A stretch of DNA of 64,000 nt from Astropecten irregularis. Lineage: Eukaryota > Echinodermata > Asteroidea > Paxillosida > Astropectinidae. Position numbers and translations under genes: made by a program. The notes beneath the pieces are model-generated. The model searched no databases. It was not told where the DNA came from and was given only the letters and a program-made list of their open reading frames with translations. Positions 1 through 23,200 of this stretch are shown here, piece by piece. Every line of letters starts with the position of its first letter. The first letter of the stretch is position 1. Location: the NCBI GenBank assembly GCA_963971285.1, contig OZ020263.1, forward strand, positions 186,001 to 250,000, read 5' to 3'.

Positions 1-255
1 GCGCACACACTGCTTCCGGTGCACGCGCACGCAGCAGACGATAACTGGAGAACGCATCATTTTCGAAAAAAGTTTTGACCAATCAGATTGCTTGTATAGG
101 GACATTTAAGTTTGAAAGTGTTGTTGTCATTGCGCGTCGCTGTTGCGTGCGTGTATACTTCATTCACGCTAGCGCTAGCGCACAGTCAAACCGCGTTTGA
201 ACGCCAGCTAAACCACATGTAAAACATCTTTTGTAGGAAACTTGACTCGATTTTC
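1..255 (+). promoter_or_regulatory. Probable promoter and 5'UTR of the forkhead-like gene
   Basis: This stretch lies immediately upstream of the first ATG of the forkhead-like gene and is visibly richer in CpG than most of the window. A CCAAT box (79–83, inside GACCAATCAGATT), an ETS-type CTTCCGG (13–19) and a short CGCTAG repeat near 168–180 are visible. No TATA box at a convincing spacing was seen, so a CpG-type promoter is inferred. The transcription start cannot be placed from the sequence. Confidence 0.4.
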
Positions 256-3200
256 ATGGCAACTGATATTGGAGGTTATGGTGACAGGATGTCAGAACTG
301 GAACCAGGTAAAACCGAGGTGGAAACGAGATCTGATGGGACAAAGAGCGATGATGTTTCGTGGAAGTTAATGTCTGCATCTGGGCCGGGTCCAGCGGGTG
401 AAGAGGCCGTTTCATCGTGCACAATGGCAGGCGACCATAACACCGACGAATGTACCGATCACTCAATTACAGCGATGGAAGATGACAAAGAAATTAATCT
501 GCCAAAATTTGACGATTCTCAAGGTAGGCATAAGCTGTTTTGTTATGATGATGGTAAAAACACTGACGTGAATGTCTGACATCATTCATCATCATGTTCA
601 TATTTATTTCGAGTGTTGCGCTATTTTAGTAAAAATCAGGCCGGGGCCAAATTATTCCTTTTCCAAATGCAACACAATTTACTCGTATGCCTGGGCAATA
701 CTGATTAGGCTGTATGCTACGTGTAATGTACAAATGTGGGGCTAACGTTTTATAAACTGTGTTGTGTTCACGATGCAGCCTATTCTACTTTTTCTAGTGG
801 CACTAACGTTTAGACCACTATGCCTAGCCAAACTTTTATTTAATTGTTGCTGATTTATTATTTGATTTATGCCTAGCCTGAGCCGAGGGCGAGGCTGAGG
901 TCCTGACTGTCACTGACTCGAAACTGTAAAAGTGGGTCCTGCTTGTGTAGGTCGCTGCATAGGGCTAATTCGGGTGTTTTTCAAAACAAACAAATGACAC
1001 TCAAAAGTTTAGTAAAGCATCCTATGCCTATGGCCTAACGTGAGCCCTATATTTAACAAGCACTCTCTCCAGTTGCTTTAGAAGAAAAAAAAGAATTAAA
1101 CAAATGGATGATTCCGAAGAGGAGTTAAGCCTATAAATATAATACTCAGATGTGTATACACATGAACTTTTGAGTGTCATTTGTTTGTTTTGGATAACAT
1201 CACCGATCAAGGTCAACTTCTTTTTGACTCTCCCTGTACTGGGGATGTAGGCCTAGGCGGTCTAGACCCTTAGTAAGTTGTAGGTTTCTATTATTAGAAT
1301 ACAGGACCAGTTAATCAAGAATTTCTTTTTGTTTTGTTTTTCTTGTCATTTATTTTGTTTTGTTTCCATTTTTATATTGCTTCTCTAGAGGACATATTTG
1401 CACAACAATCACCAAGTGGCACTGGCACACCAAATTCCCAAGGAGAAATCATTGCTGCTGATGAAAGTCACCAACAAGCTGTCCTTCAAGAAAGCCATGT
1501 ATGTATTCCATCCACTGTACTACCTGAGGCTAAGATAGAAAAGCAAGCTACTGCTACTGAAGTGAAGCCAATTCCCACTGAATCAACGCCACAGACCAAT
1601 GACATCTATACCATTCCTGAGGGATGTTTTCAAACAGAAACAACGCAAGTCATCCAAGATTCACCAAAGGAGAGTCTTCCCATATGTGAAAATCAAGATT
1701 GCCACGTAGCAACTCTAAGCCAGAACTATAATGCAGAGACTGCTTCCACTCAGGCTTCTCAGTCACAAGTTGCTGCAGCTGCAGACATCCAGCAAATGAA
1801 CACAAAACAGCATCTGCCAATTCCCAACTCTGAAATACAAGATCTTGGCATGTTTGCACATCTCATCACAGATCCAAACACTGCAAGTTTCTACCGGGAG
1901 GAAAATCTCAAACCTAGCATCAATGAAGTCAGTCATCAGCCTGTTTCCAGCCTGGGCCTATTCAATGGGTCCCAACAGCAACCAGCCATAGATTCTCTTC
2001 CAGGTATCACTTGTTTCTCTCAGGCTACATCCTCCAACCTTGCTCATGGTGTGACTGGAGGTCTGAATACCTGCATGTCTATGTCAGGCAATTGTGTGGA
2101 TAATGTGGTTTATGCTGCAGTACCACTCCAACAAACAGAAAATGGAATGCAGGTAGGCCCTCAAACTTTTCAGTAAACAAATAAAAAAAACACAAGGAAA
2201 CCTGGCTGAAATTAAAGTCATTGAAAAGTGAACAAAGAACAATTTACCGCTCTAGTAAATTTTTCTTTGTTCACTTTTCAAATATGATTAAAAAAGAAAA
2301 GTTTTTTCCAAAGAACTTCACTGAAAAAGGAAACAGAAAACTTAAAAGGACCACACTAAGAATAAAAATATCAATTGCACAAAAGTGTAATGTTACCATG
2401 GTAAACCCTCTCATTGATTTGTTTCATTTTTCTATGTTTTGTTCATTATGAAATAACAGCCACCATGTACAATTTATATTATTGGTTTTTAATGCAGCTG
2501 GGACCCCTCCATGATGGCAATGCCTACACCCTAGCCCATCCTAAGAACCCTAGTCAACGACCTCTGCTTCCTAGGGGTCGTTCCTCTGGCAACAATCCCA
2601 AAGAGAACTCCTTCAAGGAGACTGTCAACCCACTGACGTATGACAAACCCAATGTAGGATTAGTTCAGCAGATCACAGAGGTGTTTCAAGCGACTGGCAG
2701 GAAAGAGATGCAACCATGTGAGGTGTATGATGCCCTGGAGTGAGTATCCAAAATCTATTGTCACACCCAGTCTACCACTGTCACTATAATATAAGAATAT
2801 ATCTAATGCAGTGAATAAAGAGGAAGCACTTTATACCCTTGATAAACTCAAGATTCAAGTTAAACATTAAGTATAGGGGTGAATTCCTTGTCTTTTTAGA
2901 TTCATGCATCAAAATTCAACTGAAAATGTCTAGTTATCCCCCATTATAAATTGTTACTTAATAAGAAAGATTATTCCCAATCCTCCACCCCCTAAAATGT
3001 TCCCTTTTACAACTTTTCATCTGTTCCTAACAGGGTCTAGTAATAGCCATATTATTCCATTTCCCTACTTAACCAATATCTGTCCACTGATTCTTATTAC
3101 TTTTACTCACAGTTGTTACAAATTATGTCCATTATTCTATTCTGAACTTTTTTAGTCATTCATGTATTTTATACTGACATTTAGGAACAAAACAACTATT

Positions 3201-5659
3201 TACAAACTTTAGCAACTAGCAACGATGCAACCAAATGGCAAATGAGGAGAAATAATTATCATAATTTTGCATTCATTCTGTAATTAACTTTATGTACAGA
3301 TGCTGCTATCCATACTATCAGCACATGAATCACAATCGGAAGAAAAGTTGGATGGTAAGTTGAAATTCTCGGTCTTATTTTCATTTTATTGTCACTCTAG
3401 GCCCTACTTTCCCTATGAAAATGGCTGTGGGCATGCTGTTTTGGACATTTACAAATGCAAACCGAATGGATTAATTATTTACCCTTTTACTCAAGGGTCT
3501 CATCCCGTCCAATTAACTTATGAAACTTTTGTGATGAGTACTCATTGGAGCATTTACTCCTCATTATTGAGGAAAGATTTCATGCTTGATTGCTTTGTGT
3601 AGAGATAATGCCCTTTTCATAGACCCTATATAACACAAAGCAAGGAAAAATTCCAAAAAGATGTTATCACCAGGTGTGGTTCTAGAGCCAATGGGTTTTT
3701 TTTTTTTTTTGGTGGGGGGGGGGGGGCTAGAAGAGCCAATATTTTTGGGGGCTAGACCCTTCTTGTAACACTCGCTTCAGCTATGTCTTTTCAGCAGTAG
3801 AAAAGCATGCACCTGCATGTTATTAGCACTTAATAACTGAAAAGATCCCATATTTTCGAGAATTTTTTTTTTCAATTGTATTATTGGGGCTGGGGGTGGG
3901 AGGGGCTTGACAAAATTTGGGGGGCCGACTCAAGCCTCAAACCTGGTCTGCTGCTATCACATTATAATGAATGCAGACTTAATTCAATTTGTCTTTTTCA
4001 TGAACAGAGTTCTGTGCGGCACGCTCTCACTTCCCCCTCCTTCAAGTCCAGACGTCCTGAAGACTCAGATGGCAAGTTGGCACCTCGTAAGGGTAGCTTC
4101 TGGTCTATCAATAACAGCTATGATCCTCAAGAAAAGCCCCTTAAAAGAGTGACCCCCGTGAAACAGTCTGTGCACAGCCCTAAGTACCAGCGCCGACCCC
4201 TGGAAGTTAATCCCCAACAAGTCAACTGGCAGCCTTTCCCTGGTCGCAGCCGCCATGCTCATCACCATCACCGAAGTGCTCGTCACAGCCCCTACAACTA
4301 CTTCAGTCCAACTAGGGGTAGTTTCTCTCCAGTTGGTCCCTCAAATCTACCTATGATGTATTCCCCCAACCGAGTCTACCAGTCTCAGACACCTACTGCA
4401 GCTCTCCTGCCTAATGGTAAGATGATCTACCTGTCCCCTGCTCAGAGTGATACTGGCTGTCATCAGGGCCAGTCTTGTGGAAGAAATGTGTTCCAAGCTT
4501 GGGGAACAGATTCTAATAACAACACCCCAAGCCTATGGCAGGTTGTCCAGAATGCAGGAGATGAAAATTGCAAAAATCAGTCCAACAAGAACAGAAATTA
4601 CTATGACAACGTGAATGGAGGCCAACAGTTACAAGGCAACAATAGGTTACCTGTAGACTCTACTCAAGTCACTAATATCAACTGCAACAATGCAACAATG
4701 GTATCATCATTGGGGTTTACAACCACAACACAACAACAACAAGAGCAGTTAAAGATCCAACTGCTGCAGCAGCAGATACAACAGCAGCAGCTTTTCCAAG
4801 AACAGCAGCTGCATCAGCAGCCTACCCCAGCTGTAGACTCTGATCCCTTTGCTGTTGCTCTTGAGCTGAGTGAAATCAAGGGCAAACCAACCGATGATGA
4901 CAAAGACCAAGAAGACATCAAACCACAGCAAGAAGCAGGCAACATCAACAGTGCTGCACAGGAGGGAATGGCCATTGAGATGACATGTACAACTGAACCA
5001 CAAATCATGCTCCTCAGTGATGCCCAAACTACACCCAAGCTAACTGCTGAAGGTAATTGCATATAGGGTCCAACACATGTATCTGCCTAACCTTAGTTCG
5101 GATGTTTTTATAATACATACTGTGCACATGTACCGGTCTAGCTAAACATTGCTGGTATGATTGTACATTATAACATTTAATTCAAAAAATTGTGGTACAC
5201 GGTGACCTTACTAAGTCAAATAGCAATCAGTGAAAACAAACCCTAGAGGGAATAAAGTGATGAATGAAACCATTTTGATCTAAGATGCCAGGGTTAATTA
5301 CACCTCAAGCCTATATCCTTTCAAACGTGGAATTATGGACCATACTTTTCTGCATTAATTGGGTTGATTTCATGCAACGTTATTAGAAAAATAACGAATA
5401 TTACTTACCGGTACTTTACTTTACAGCAGAAGCAGTCAGTACCCCGTCACAGCAAGGATGTGATGAGCTTCGTAACATGGTTTATCAATCACTGGGTGTC
5501 TGCAACAACCTAGAGACTAGACCTGCAGGAAGCACTGTGTCTGCACCAACTCAACTCACTAATACTCCAGCCACACAGTTCAGCACAATGCCAGCTACAA
5601 ATTATCAGCTTATTCATTATAGTGGTAATGACCAGCAGTTTGACAGTATGGTCATTTGA
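256..5659 (+). CDS. Divergent forkhead (winged-helix) domain protein, six exons, 868 aa
   Basis: Predicted coding exons are 256–523, 1389–2152, 2498–2739, 3300–3354, 4008–5052 and 5427–5659. All five introns are GT–AG and the phases match (1, 0, 2, 0, 1). Residues about 394–479 form a forkhead fold read across exons 3–5: a helix-1/2 segment (NVGLVQQITEVFQA, EVYDALE), then CYPYYQHM, then W-M-SSVRHALT (helix 3), and wing residues RKGSFWSI. Canonical forkheads have NS(I/V)RHNLS in helix 3; here both Asn are replaced (Ser444, Ala449), and the usual N-terminal PPYSY is absent. The rest is low-complexity: S/T/Q-rich before the domain, with H-, N- and Q-runs after it (Q-rich around 4730–4820). A nuclear transcription-factor role is inferred from the family. 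Subfamily is unresolved; the wing resembles FOXN or FOXM types. No other domain was recognised. Exon 4 is only 55 nt and is out of frame if translated from its own ATG. Confidence 0.8.
982..1193. repeat. Fold-back element in intron 1 of the forkhead-like gene
   Basis: Two nearly perfect inverted arms of about 28 bp lie at 982–1010 and 1165–1193; the arm core is AAATGACACTCAAAAGTT. Between them are about 150 bp of unrelated sequence. This is MITE-like by structure; no transposase is encoded. Confidence 0.65.
2211..2280. repeat. Short fold-back repeat of the TTCTTTGTTCA family
   Basis: Arms 2222–2247 and 2255–2280 are 26-bp inverted repeats with one mismatch and a 7-nt loop. The arm contains GTGAACAAAGAA and is preceded by AAAGTCATTG. 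Both are shared with the copies at 12302–12419 and 31956–32077, so this looks like a copy without the tRNA-like centre. It lies in intron 2 of the forkhead-like gene. Confidence 0.65.
2645..4109 (+). other. Exons encoding the forkhead domain (helix 1 to wing 1)
   Basis: The domain is split by two introns, one inside the codon for Glu425 and one just before the helix-3 SSVRH motif. The splice GA|A at 2739/3300 restores the reading frame ECCYPYYQHM, which aligns with the canonical DxFPYY segment before helix 3. This join is the strongest evidence that the domain is real, because the unspliced frames show no such similarity. Confidence 0.75.
3355..4007. other. Intron 4 of the forkhead-like gene with T and G homopolymer tracts
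   Basis: No coding potential in the gene's frame. Long T and G runs occur around 3695–3727, and further G-rich low-complexity sequence runs from 3885 to 3925. This may be a decayed repeat or simple-sequence expansion. The 3' splice acceptor AACAG ends at 4007. Confidence 0.6.
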
Positions 5660-7377
5660 ACCTAGTCAAGAAGTCATGCTGTAAGTAGTCAGTCACTTGA
5701 CAACCATATAACTCTAGTTGATGAGTGGCATTAGAATAGAAGTACCCACCCCACTCCAGTCCAGGAAAACATCATTAAGGGAATGACATTTTGTCTGAGT
5801 AAAAACAAGCTGCAAATGATGACAAGACTTGCCAACACATGAAGGCACATTATTGAATTCTTTATGTAATGAGGACAAGCTGGTACACTTTCATGTATGG
5901 AGTAGTCTATTTATCCTACATGCAGGCAACTTGTATTCTACGTGTATATTACTTTTCAAGTTTATTCTAAGATTCATCAACATGAAAAAGGTAAATTGGA
6001 TGGGAAGTAATTTTTGGAGCAATTTATGATTTCCATATTTAATTATCTCAAAACCTATATTGACATTTCTCAAGCTGAATTTTGGGACTATTTTGAGAAT
6101 TTGTTTGCAATAGTTGCAATTTTGTAAGCATTGTTTTGTATTTAATGATACTGTTTTCCATCTTTTTTCCTAATATGACTTAAGAATTCAGTTCTGCATT
6201 TGCAAACAAATGATTTGTTCTTAATATTGTTATTTTTTAAAATCATTTCAAGTTCAAAGGAAATTACTTTTACAATTTTAGTGTACTTGATTGAAGACAA
6301 ATCTTTACCAAAATATGCTTTTAAGACTACTTTTTTGGATTTTTCCATGTTTTTAGATGAAGCAAAATGTTGTCACTTGATTAATGTACATTAATGTTAA
6401 TGTATCCGTTACGTTAAGCTTGTATTAGAGTCTAGTAGGCTGATACATATGAAAATTTAGATTGAAGGAGAGTGCGAGAGTACAAAGATTCACCTTAGTC
6501 TTGAGTATGTCGCTAGAATGCCATTTACATCTTTGCAGTTTACATATTTTCTACATTGAGATCAATTGAGTCACATTGAAAGTATTACGTCACTTGACAG
6601 TGCTATTGCCATGAAAGCACTATATTCCATCCTCTCATTGAATACTGATTCTACTGATTTATATTGTTTCTTTGTGAATGACCACAAGAAGTTTTTGTGG
6701 GTTTAAAACATGACTCATGGAGACTTTTTCATGTACTGGTAACTACACATGGCAAATTATATGTAGGCCTATAATATCATTACATACACATATTATTACA
6801 CACAAGCATGTGAAACAGAAAGTTAGTAAAACGGAAAGTATTTATTTAACATTTCATTAAAACAGGGCTTTCCTTACATACAAACATTCAAAATGCAATA
6901 CTAAAGAAGGTCTATTTTATCAAGAAAATGACTTGTATTTTGCATAAAAGTTTCATCCACATAGTTTTTGCTTAAGTAAATGTTGTGATAAATTAAATCA
7001 GTTATGTATTTTTGGATAATTCCTGCCTTGACTTTGTGGGTTTTTACCACTGGAAGTTTACAAGAGGGTTTTCCATTTCAAAGAAAAATAGAAAATCATT
7101 TCATAAGGAAATTCATCTCGGAGCCCATGTAAAATGAATCCCTTCAATCCGAATAATTTCCTCTGGAAAATAATTATGAATGGCTATATACCCACAGGAC
7201 TGTAAAGTTATAAAGATGAATCTAGAGCCTGGTATAAACTTGTACTACAAATATTCCGGCTGAAATACAAAAACACAAACCCATATGAATATGCATGATC
7301 CATTAAACACGAGTAAAAATTACATGCTCTGCTACATAATCACAAGTTCAGTAAACTGCGAATGCGCTGATAGTATT

Positions 7378-7485
7378 TTTGACTGGAGCAGGATTTGAAC
7401 CAGCAATCTCTGGAATATCGTACGGGAGATCGCAATGACTTCGAATTCAGTCAGTTTGCCTTGTGGTTATTTGATGATAGTATTT
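7378..7485. repeat. tRNA-like repeat fragment with conserved tail
   Basis: Read on the minus strand, GGTTCAAATCCTGC is a good pol III B-box/T-arm. It is followed (plus strand) by the tail GTTTGCCTTGTGGTTATTTG, which recurs at 12433, 32102 and 54850. The 5' tRNA half is not convincing, so this is a repeat rather than a functional tRNA. Confidence 0.6.
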
Positions 7486-7802
7486 TGTCACACATGAATT
7501 GTCCACATTGAATATAGTCCACAAACAGTGAAATCATCTAAACATCATGTTTATAAAACATGTTCAAATGTTCATAAACCCAAGAAAATACCAACTTCTA
7601 TGAGTTTCAATCAAATCGTCCCAGGAATTTGAATTCCAAAACGAAGCAAGGTTTGCTTAAAAGATATTAATTTATAGCACAGTCTAGACCTTTTCCTTGC
7701 AACCCCAAGGTATTACTTAAGCTAAACAACTGAAATATTCCTCTCTTGATAAAACCATTGTCACTGACTACACAAGTCAGGGACAACAACGTTTCTCATA
7801 GG

Positions 7803-7945
7803 ACCTATTTGTTTCATGAACGCAACCAGTGACCCGGCACGCAAAAGCTGCTCTGGATTGCATTTTAGTGTATCTTGCCTGGGACGTGATTTTGAAAGAT
7901 CAAATAGGATGATCAAGATCCGCGGGGAAACAAACAGGCTCAAAT
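7803..7945. repeat. Short inverted-repeat element, first of two copies
   Basis: Shares with 11960–12085 the core CATTTTAG..ATC.TGC...GGACGTG and the end GAAACAAACAGGCTC. Its left end, CCTATTTGTTTC, is a partial inverted copy of the right end. Non-coding and MITE-like. Confidence 0.5.
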
Positions 7946-8250
7946 AATGACCCGAGATTTTCAAGGATACCCTGCCTATGGCAGATGCCTATCAGTTTGT
8001 ACCATACAAAATTTTATGACACAAACTGTCCAACTGCATTTTTCACATGCTTTTACTGCAAACTTCCAGCCATTTTGTTGGATGGCGAAATGCTGCACAC
8101 ATACTGCAAAAACAGGCAGACAACTAGACGCCGTTCAGTTACAATTCCAAAAATAGTTCTCAATATTGTCATTTAACCACTCAAAATGTGGCCATTTATG
8201 AAATAATTCCCTACAAAACTGTTGATCGCAGGTGTACATTACAGGAACTA

Positions 8251-8263
8251 TTTATTATTTTAT
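8251..8263 (-). terminator. Polyadenylation signals of DDX46
   Basis: Plus-strand TTTATT occurs twice (8251–8256, 8258–8263), giving AATAAA on the minus strand about 105–115 nt past the DDX46 stop codon. The position is right for a short 3'UTR. Actual usage is not shown by the sequence. Confidence 0.5.
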
Positions 8264-8365
8264 TACATGTCTAACTAGCAAAACTATCAACCTTGATGCC
8301 AAAAACAAAAGAAGAAAAATGCCGTCCCCACACACAAAAAAGAAATGTTGATGATGATGACCGTC

Positions 8366-20023
<11,658 letters not shown>

Positions 20024-20164
20024 TCTGTCTTCGTTTTCTGAAGTTTCAGTTACGTTAACTCAACGTGGGCTTTACACTGTCGATTGTTAGACTGTAGTCG
20101 GTAAACAGCCAAGAATGAAATGTAATGTGCAAGATACAGGATACCAGACTTAATGTATTGCGCC

Positions 20165-20250
20165 CTCAACGTTAAAAGTAGAAAAGGGCCTGACGTTTCG
20201 ATCCTAGTACTAGTAGGATCTTTCTCAATGAGTCTAAAGGTAGAAACAAA
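20165..20250. repeat. Fragment of the GGATCTTT dispersed repeat
   Basis: Contains CCTGACGTTTCGATCCTAG followed by TAGGATCTTTCTC, matching the right half of the elements at 9046–9153 and 45702–45809. It lies just upstream of the DDX46 start codon. Confidence 0.45.
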
Positions 20251-23200
20251 AAGTAGAAAAGTGACTATGGATTATCTTGCATGCAGGAGTTTTGTGTTTA
20301 AAGTGGATAATGAATGACTTACGCCATTTCTCCATGGTTACACACTTACAGTGCCTACTTCACTTGTGGAATGATGAATAATGATACAAATTCTGCCCGG
20401 ACAGTTTGTCCCTTTTTAGAAATAAAAAGAGAGCGGACCAGTTTATTAAGTATTCTTGTTTTTTTTCTTATAGGAACATATGCATGAACAATTTTTTTTT
20501 TTAATCGAAAAACATCAACGTTCACAAAGTAACTTACACGGAACTTCACGATTTCAAGTTCGTTTCAAACCCGAAATCGTTGGGTGCGTTCCGCATTGTA
20601 TTCCTTGTTGGAAAAAAACACACCAAAAGTTATTACGTCTACGTAGCATTCGCTGATAAAAGCAGATTCATTCCTTTTGTTTAATTTTATTAAAAATCTT
20701 ACATTTTGGTGGTTGTTTAGCAACCATAAAAATTTTCGCTAACTGCAGTTTCTGTTGAATCTAGTTTAAGTTATTTCTAATGCTAGAAAGAGACACCAGG
20801 AAAACTTGGAGAAGAAGAGTTTATGATGCAGCTGCTTGGCCCTTTATTTTACTATTCTTCACGCAATCTCGTCGCTTAAAGGTACATGATTGGTAAAGGT
20901 CACAGAACATCACTCACACTTTGTCTAATCCAACATGTACATGAAATAATAAAATCTGTGAAAATCTGAGCTCAAACGGACATCTGAGTTACGAGAAAAT
21001 AGCGAAAACGCAACTAATTTTTTTTAATAAAATGGTTTTGATCATAACCCAGATCAAAACTTCGGTCTTTCTTTTAAATTTGCGGGAATATTTGTTTCTA
21101 CCAGCACCATCTTCATATCCTGAAAGTTATACGTAAATATGTTAACATTTATGTTTGGGTATGTTACCAATCCTGTACTGTGCCTTTAAGCGAAAATGAT
21201 TCCTGATTTCCAAAAAGATTTTCTTGTATCTCTCACGTAAGAAGGTATATTTTTCATTTTACGATAGTTCATGTTAACGAATTTTTTTGTACATTTTCCG
21301 GAGGGAGCATTAATTCCAATCATCTACTTTCCAAATTGCAAATAATTATATTATAATCAAACTATCCGGCGGGGAAAAAACCCAACACCCGACCAAACAA
21401 ACAAACAAACAACGATTTTTCATAAAATTTATATCTTCTGGAAGTTCAGACCGAAATTTAAAGGTTAAGAGTAAAAAGCAACCAGGCTCCAACGAGGAAA
21501 TAAATGACGCAACACAATAATTCATTTCTGCTCTTCCGTGGACTTTTTTTTAATTAGATAAATATCAATGACAATTTTATGGGATTGTATATTCATATTA
21601 CTTATTGTCCATTTCTCAACTACAATGTAGATTACTAAACATTGTTTCTTTTTGTTTGTATGTACAGTGCCAACTGCTACAGAGCTAAATTACAAGGATT
21701 CTACAAAGAATGTAGCTGATTTTTTTCCGTTTATTCTTTGTACACAGGAAGTCAAATATTGCCTTTGTACCAATCGGCGTATAGGTACACTCTCTTACAT
21801 ATTAATTGCACCAGCTACTTCTGTAAAAACTACTCTAGAACGCAGAAATAACAAAAAAGGAATAATTAAAATCAATGACAATGTTTCTTGCTCTTATTCC
21901 TCATCAATCAGTATATTACATATTCATTGGCCGTATAAAAAAATTCCTATTTTTGTGACCTGTGCTCGTGTCGTCTGAGGATTTGTTAAAATAAGTTTCT
22001 ATTCTCAAAGAAAGTGTGCATCTAATTATTGCTCTAAATGTGAAATCAAATTTTAAAAACATTATGATGGATTAATTTAAGAACGTTAATAAGGTAGACT
22101 TTCATAGTCTCTGACTTACAAATTAATGTACACATAAATTACACCGCGGTTCTCGGGGACATACAAATAATTGAAATGAATTTGGAGGGAAGTTTATAGC
22201 GATGGACAATTTTATGAGCACAGCACCATCAGAAAAAAATACTTTAGATTGATTGATGGAACAAACAAGATGCAATATCACGCTGCATCTGATTTAAGCT
22301 ATTAAATACATTACTGAAATTTTGGTTCTGAAAAAAAATCTATGAAATTGGATGTGGTCTCGTCATTTTGTTAACGGCTTAACACGGTCCGTTTAATTAT
22401 ATGGTCAGAGAATGAAACAAAAATCATCTGAACTACGACAAAAAAAAGACATGTTTGCATCTCATAATATATCAAATATAGTCATGTAACACATAGATGC
22501 TCATGAATATGTAATATATACATTAATATGCACATATAAATAAAAGTTTTACATATTCTGTACAATAAGAATCACCGGAGTGACATGAATATTTAAATGA
22601 CTTAAAGGAGGTCTCATCGTTGAGAAAAAAAGGTATTGACGATGCATGTTCAGGCCATACAGATTATAAAAGAACTTCAAACTTGCAAAATAATAAAACT
22701 AACTTCAATTTTGACTGGATTTCCGCTTTCACCTTTATCACGAAATCATCACGAAGATCGTGGATTTTTAATTAACACAAAAGTATGGAAACATTTCTTC
22801 CCACAAAAAAGTCAGGGGTTTTCCGTTGAAGTTCTTCAGTGCACACGCAAAGAAACAATTTCTAAAAATATTTTAAATTCTACCATTTGAAAATCTCTTT
22901 CTGACAATGTCCCAAATTCACCACCGTCAGAAATGCATTTCCTTTGTATCAAGCATGACTACCAGGCCATTGGTGTTGTAACGATACATCAGCATTTATT
23001 TGGTGATAGTTAAATAAATAAATAGTGATAAATAAAGATTGTTAGCACTCCCTGTGAGTGTGTACATTGGTCGAAACACTGATAGTTCGATATGACTTTT
23101 GTCAAACTTTGATGATCATTTACTGATGAATTGTTACATTCCCAAATGTCTGGTTGAAACTCATTTCAGTATTAATTTTATCACTTTGTAGAATCGTCTA

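Larger units (their letters stand above)
5660..8365. other. Convergent intergenic region with both 3'UTRs
   Basis: The forkhead-like gene (plus) and DDX46 (minus) converge here. Sequence just after 5659 is presumably 3'UTR; an ATTAAA at 6854–6859 is a possible polyadenylation signal. On the minus strand, AATAAA signals at 8251–8263 fit the DDX46 end. Two repeat fragments lie within (7378–7485 and 7803–7945). The small open frames here have no recognisable protein features. Confidence 0.6.

Noticed and set aside
3300..3602. 100-codon plus-strand open frame beginning with ATG at 3300
   Set aside because: Only 3300–3354 is exon, and it is used in a different frame; the forkhead similarity appears only in that other frame.
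21652..21978. 108-codon open frame upstream of DDX46
   Set aside because: No recognisable protein features, AT-rich, no splice partners.
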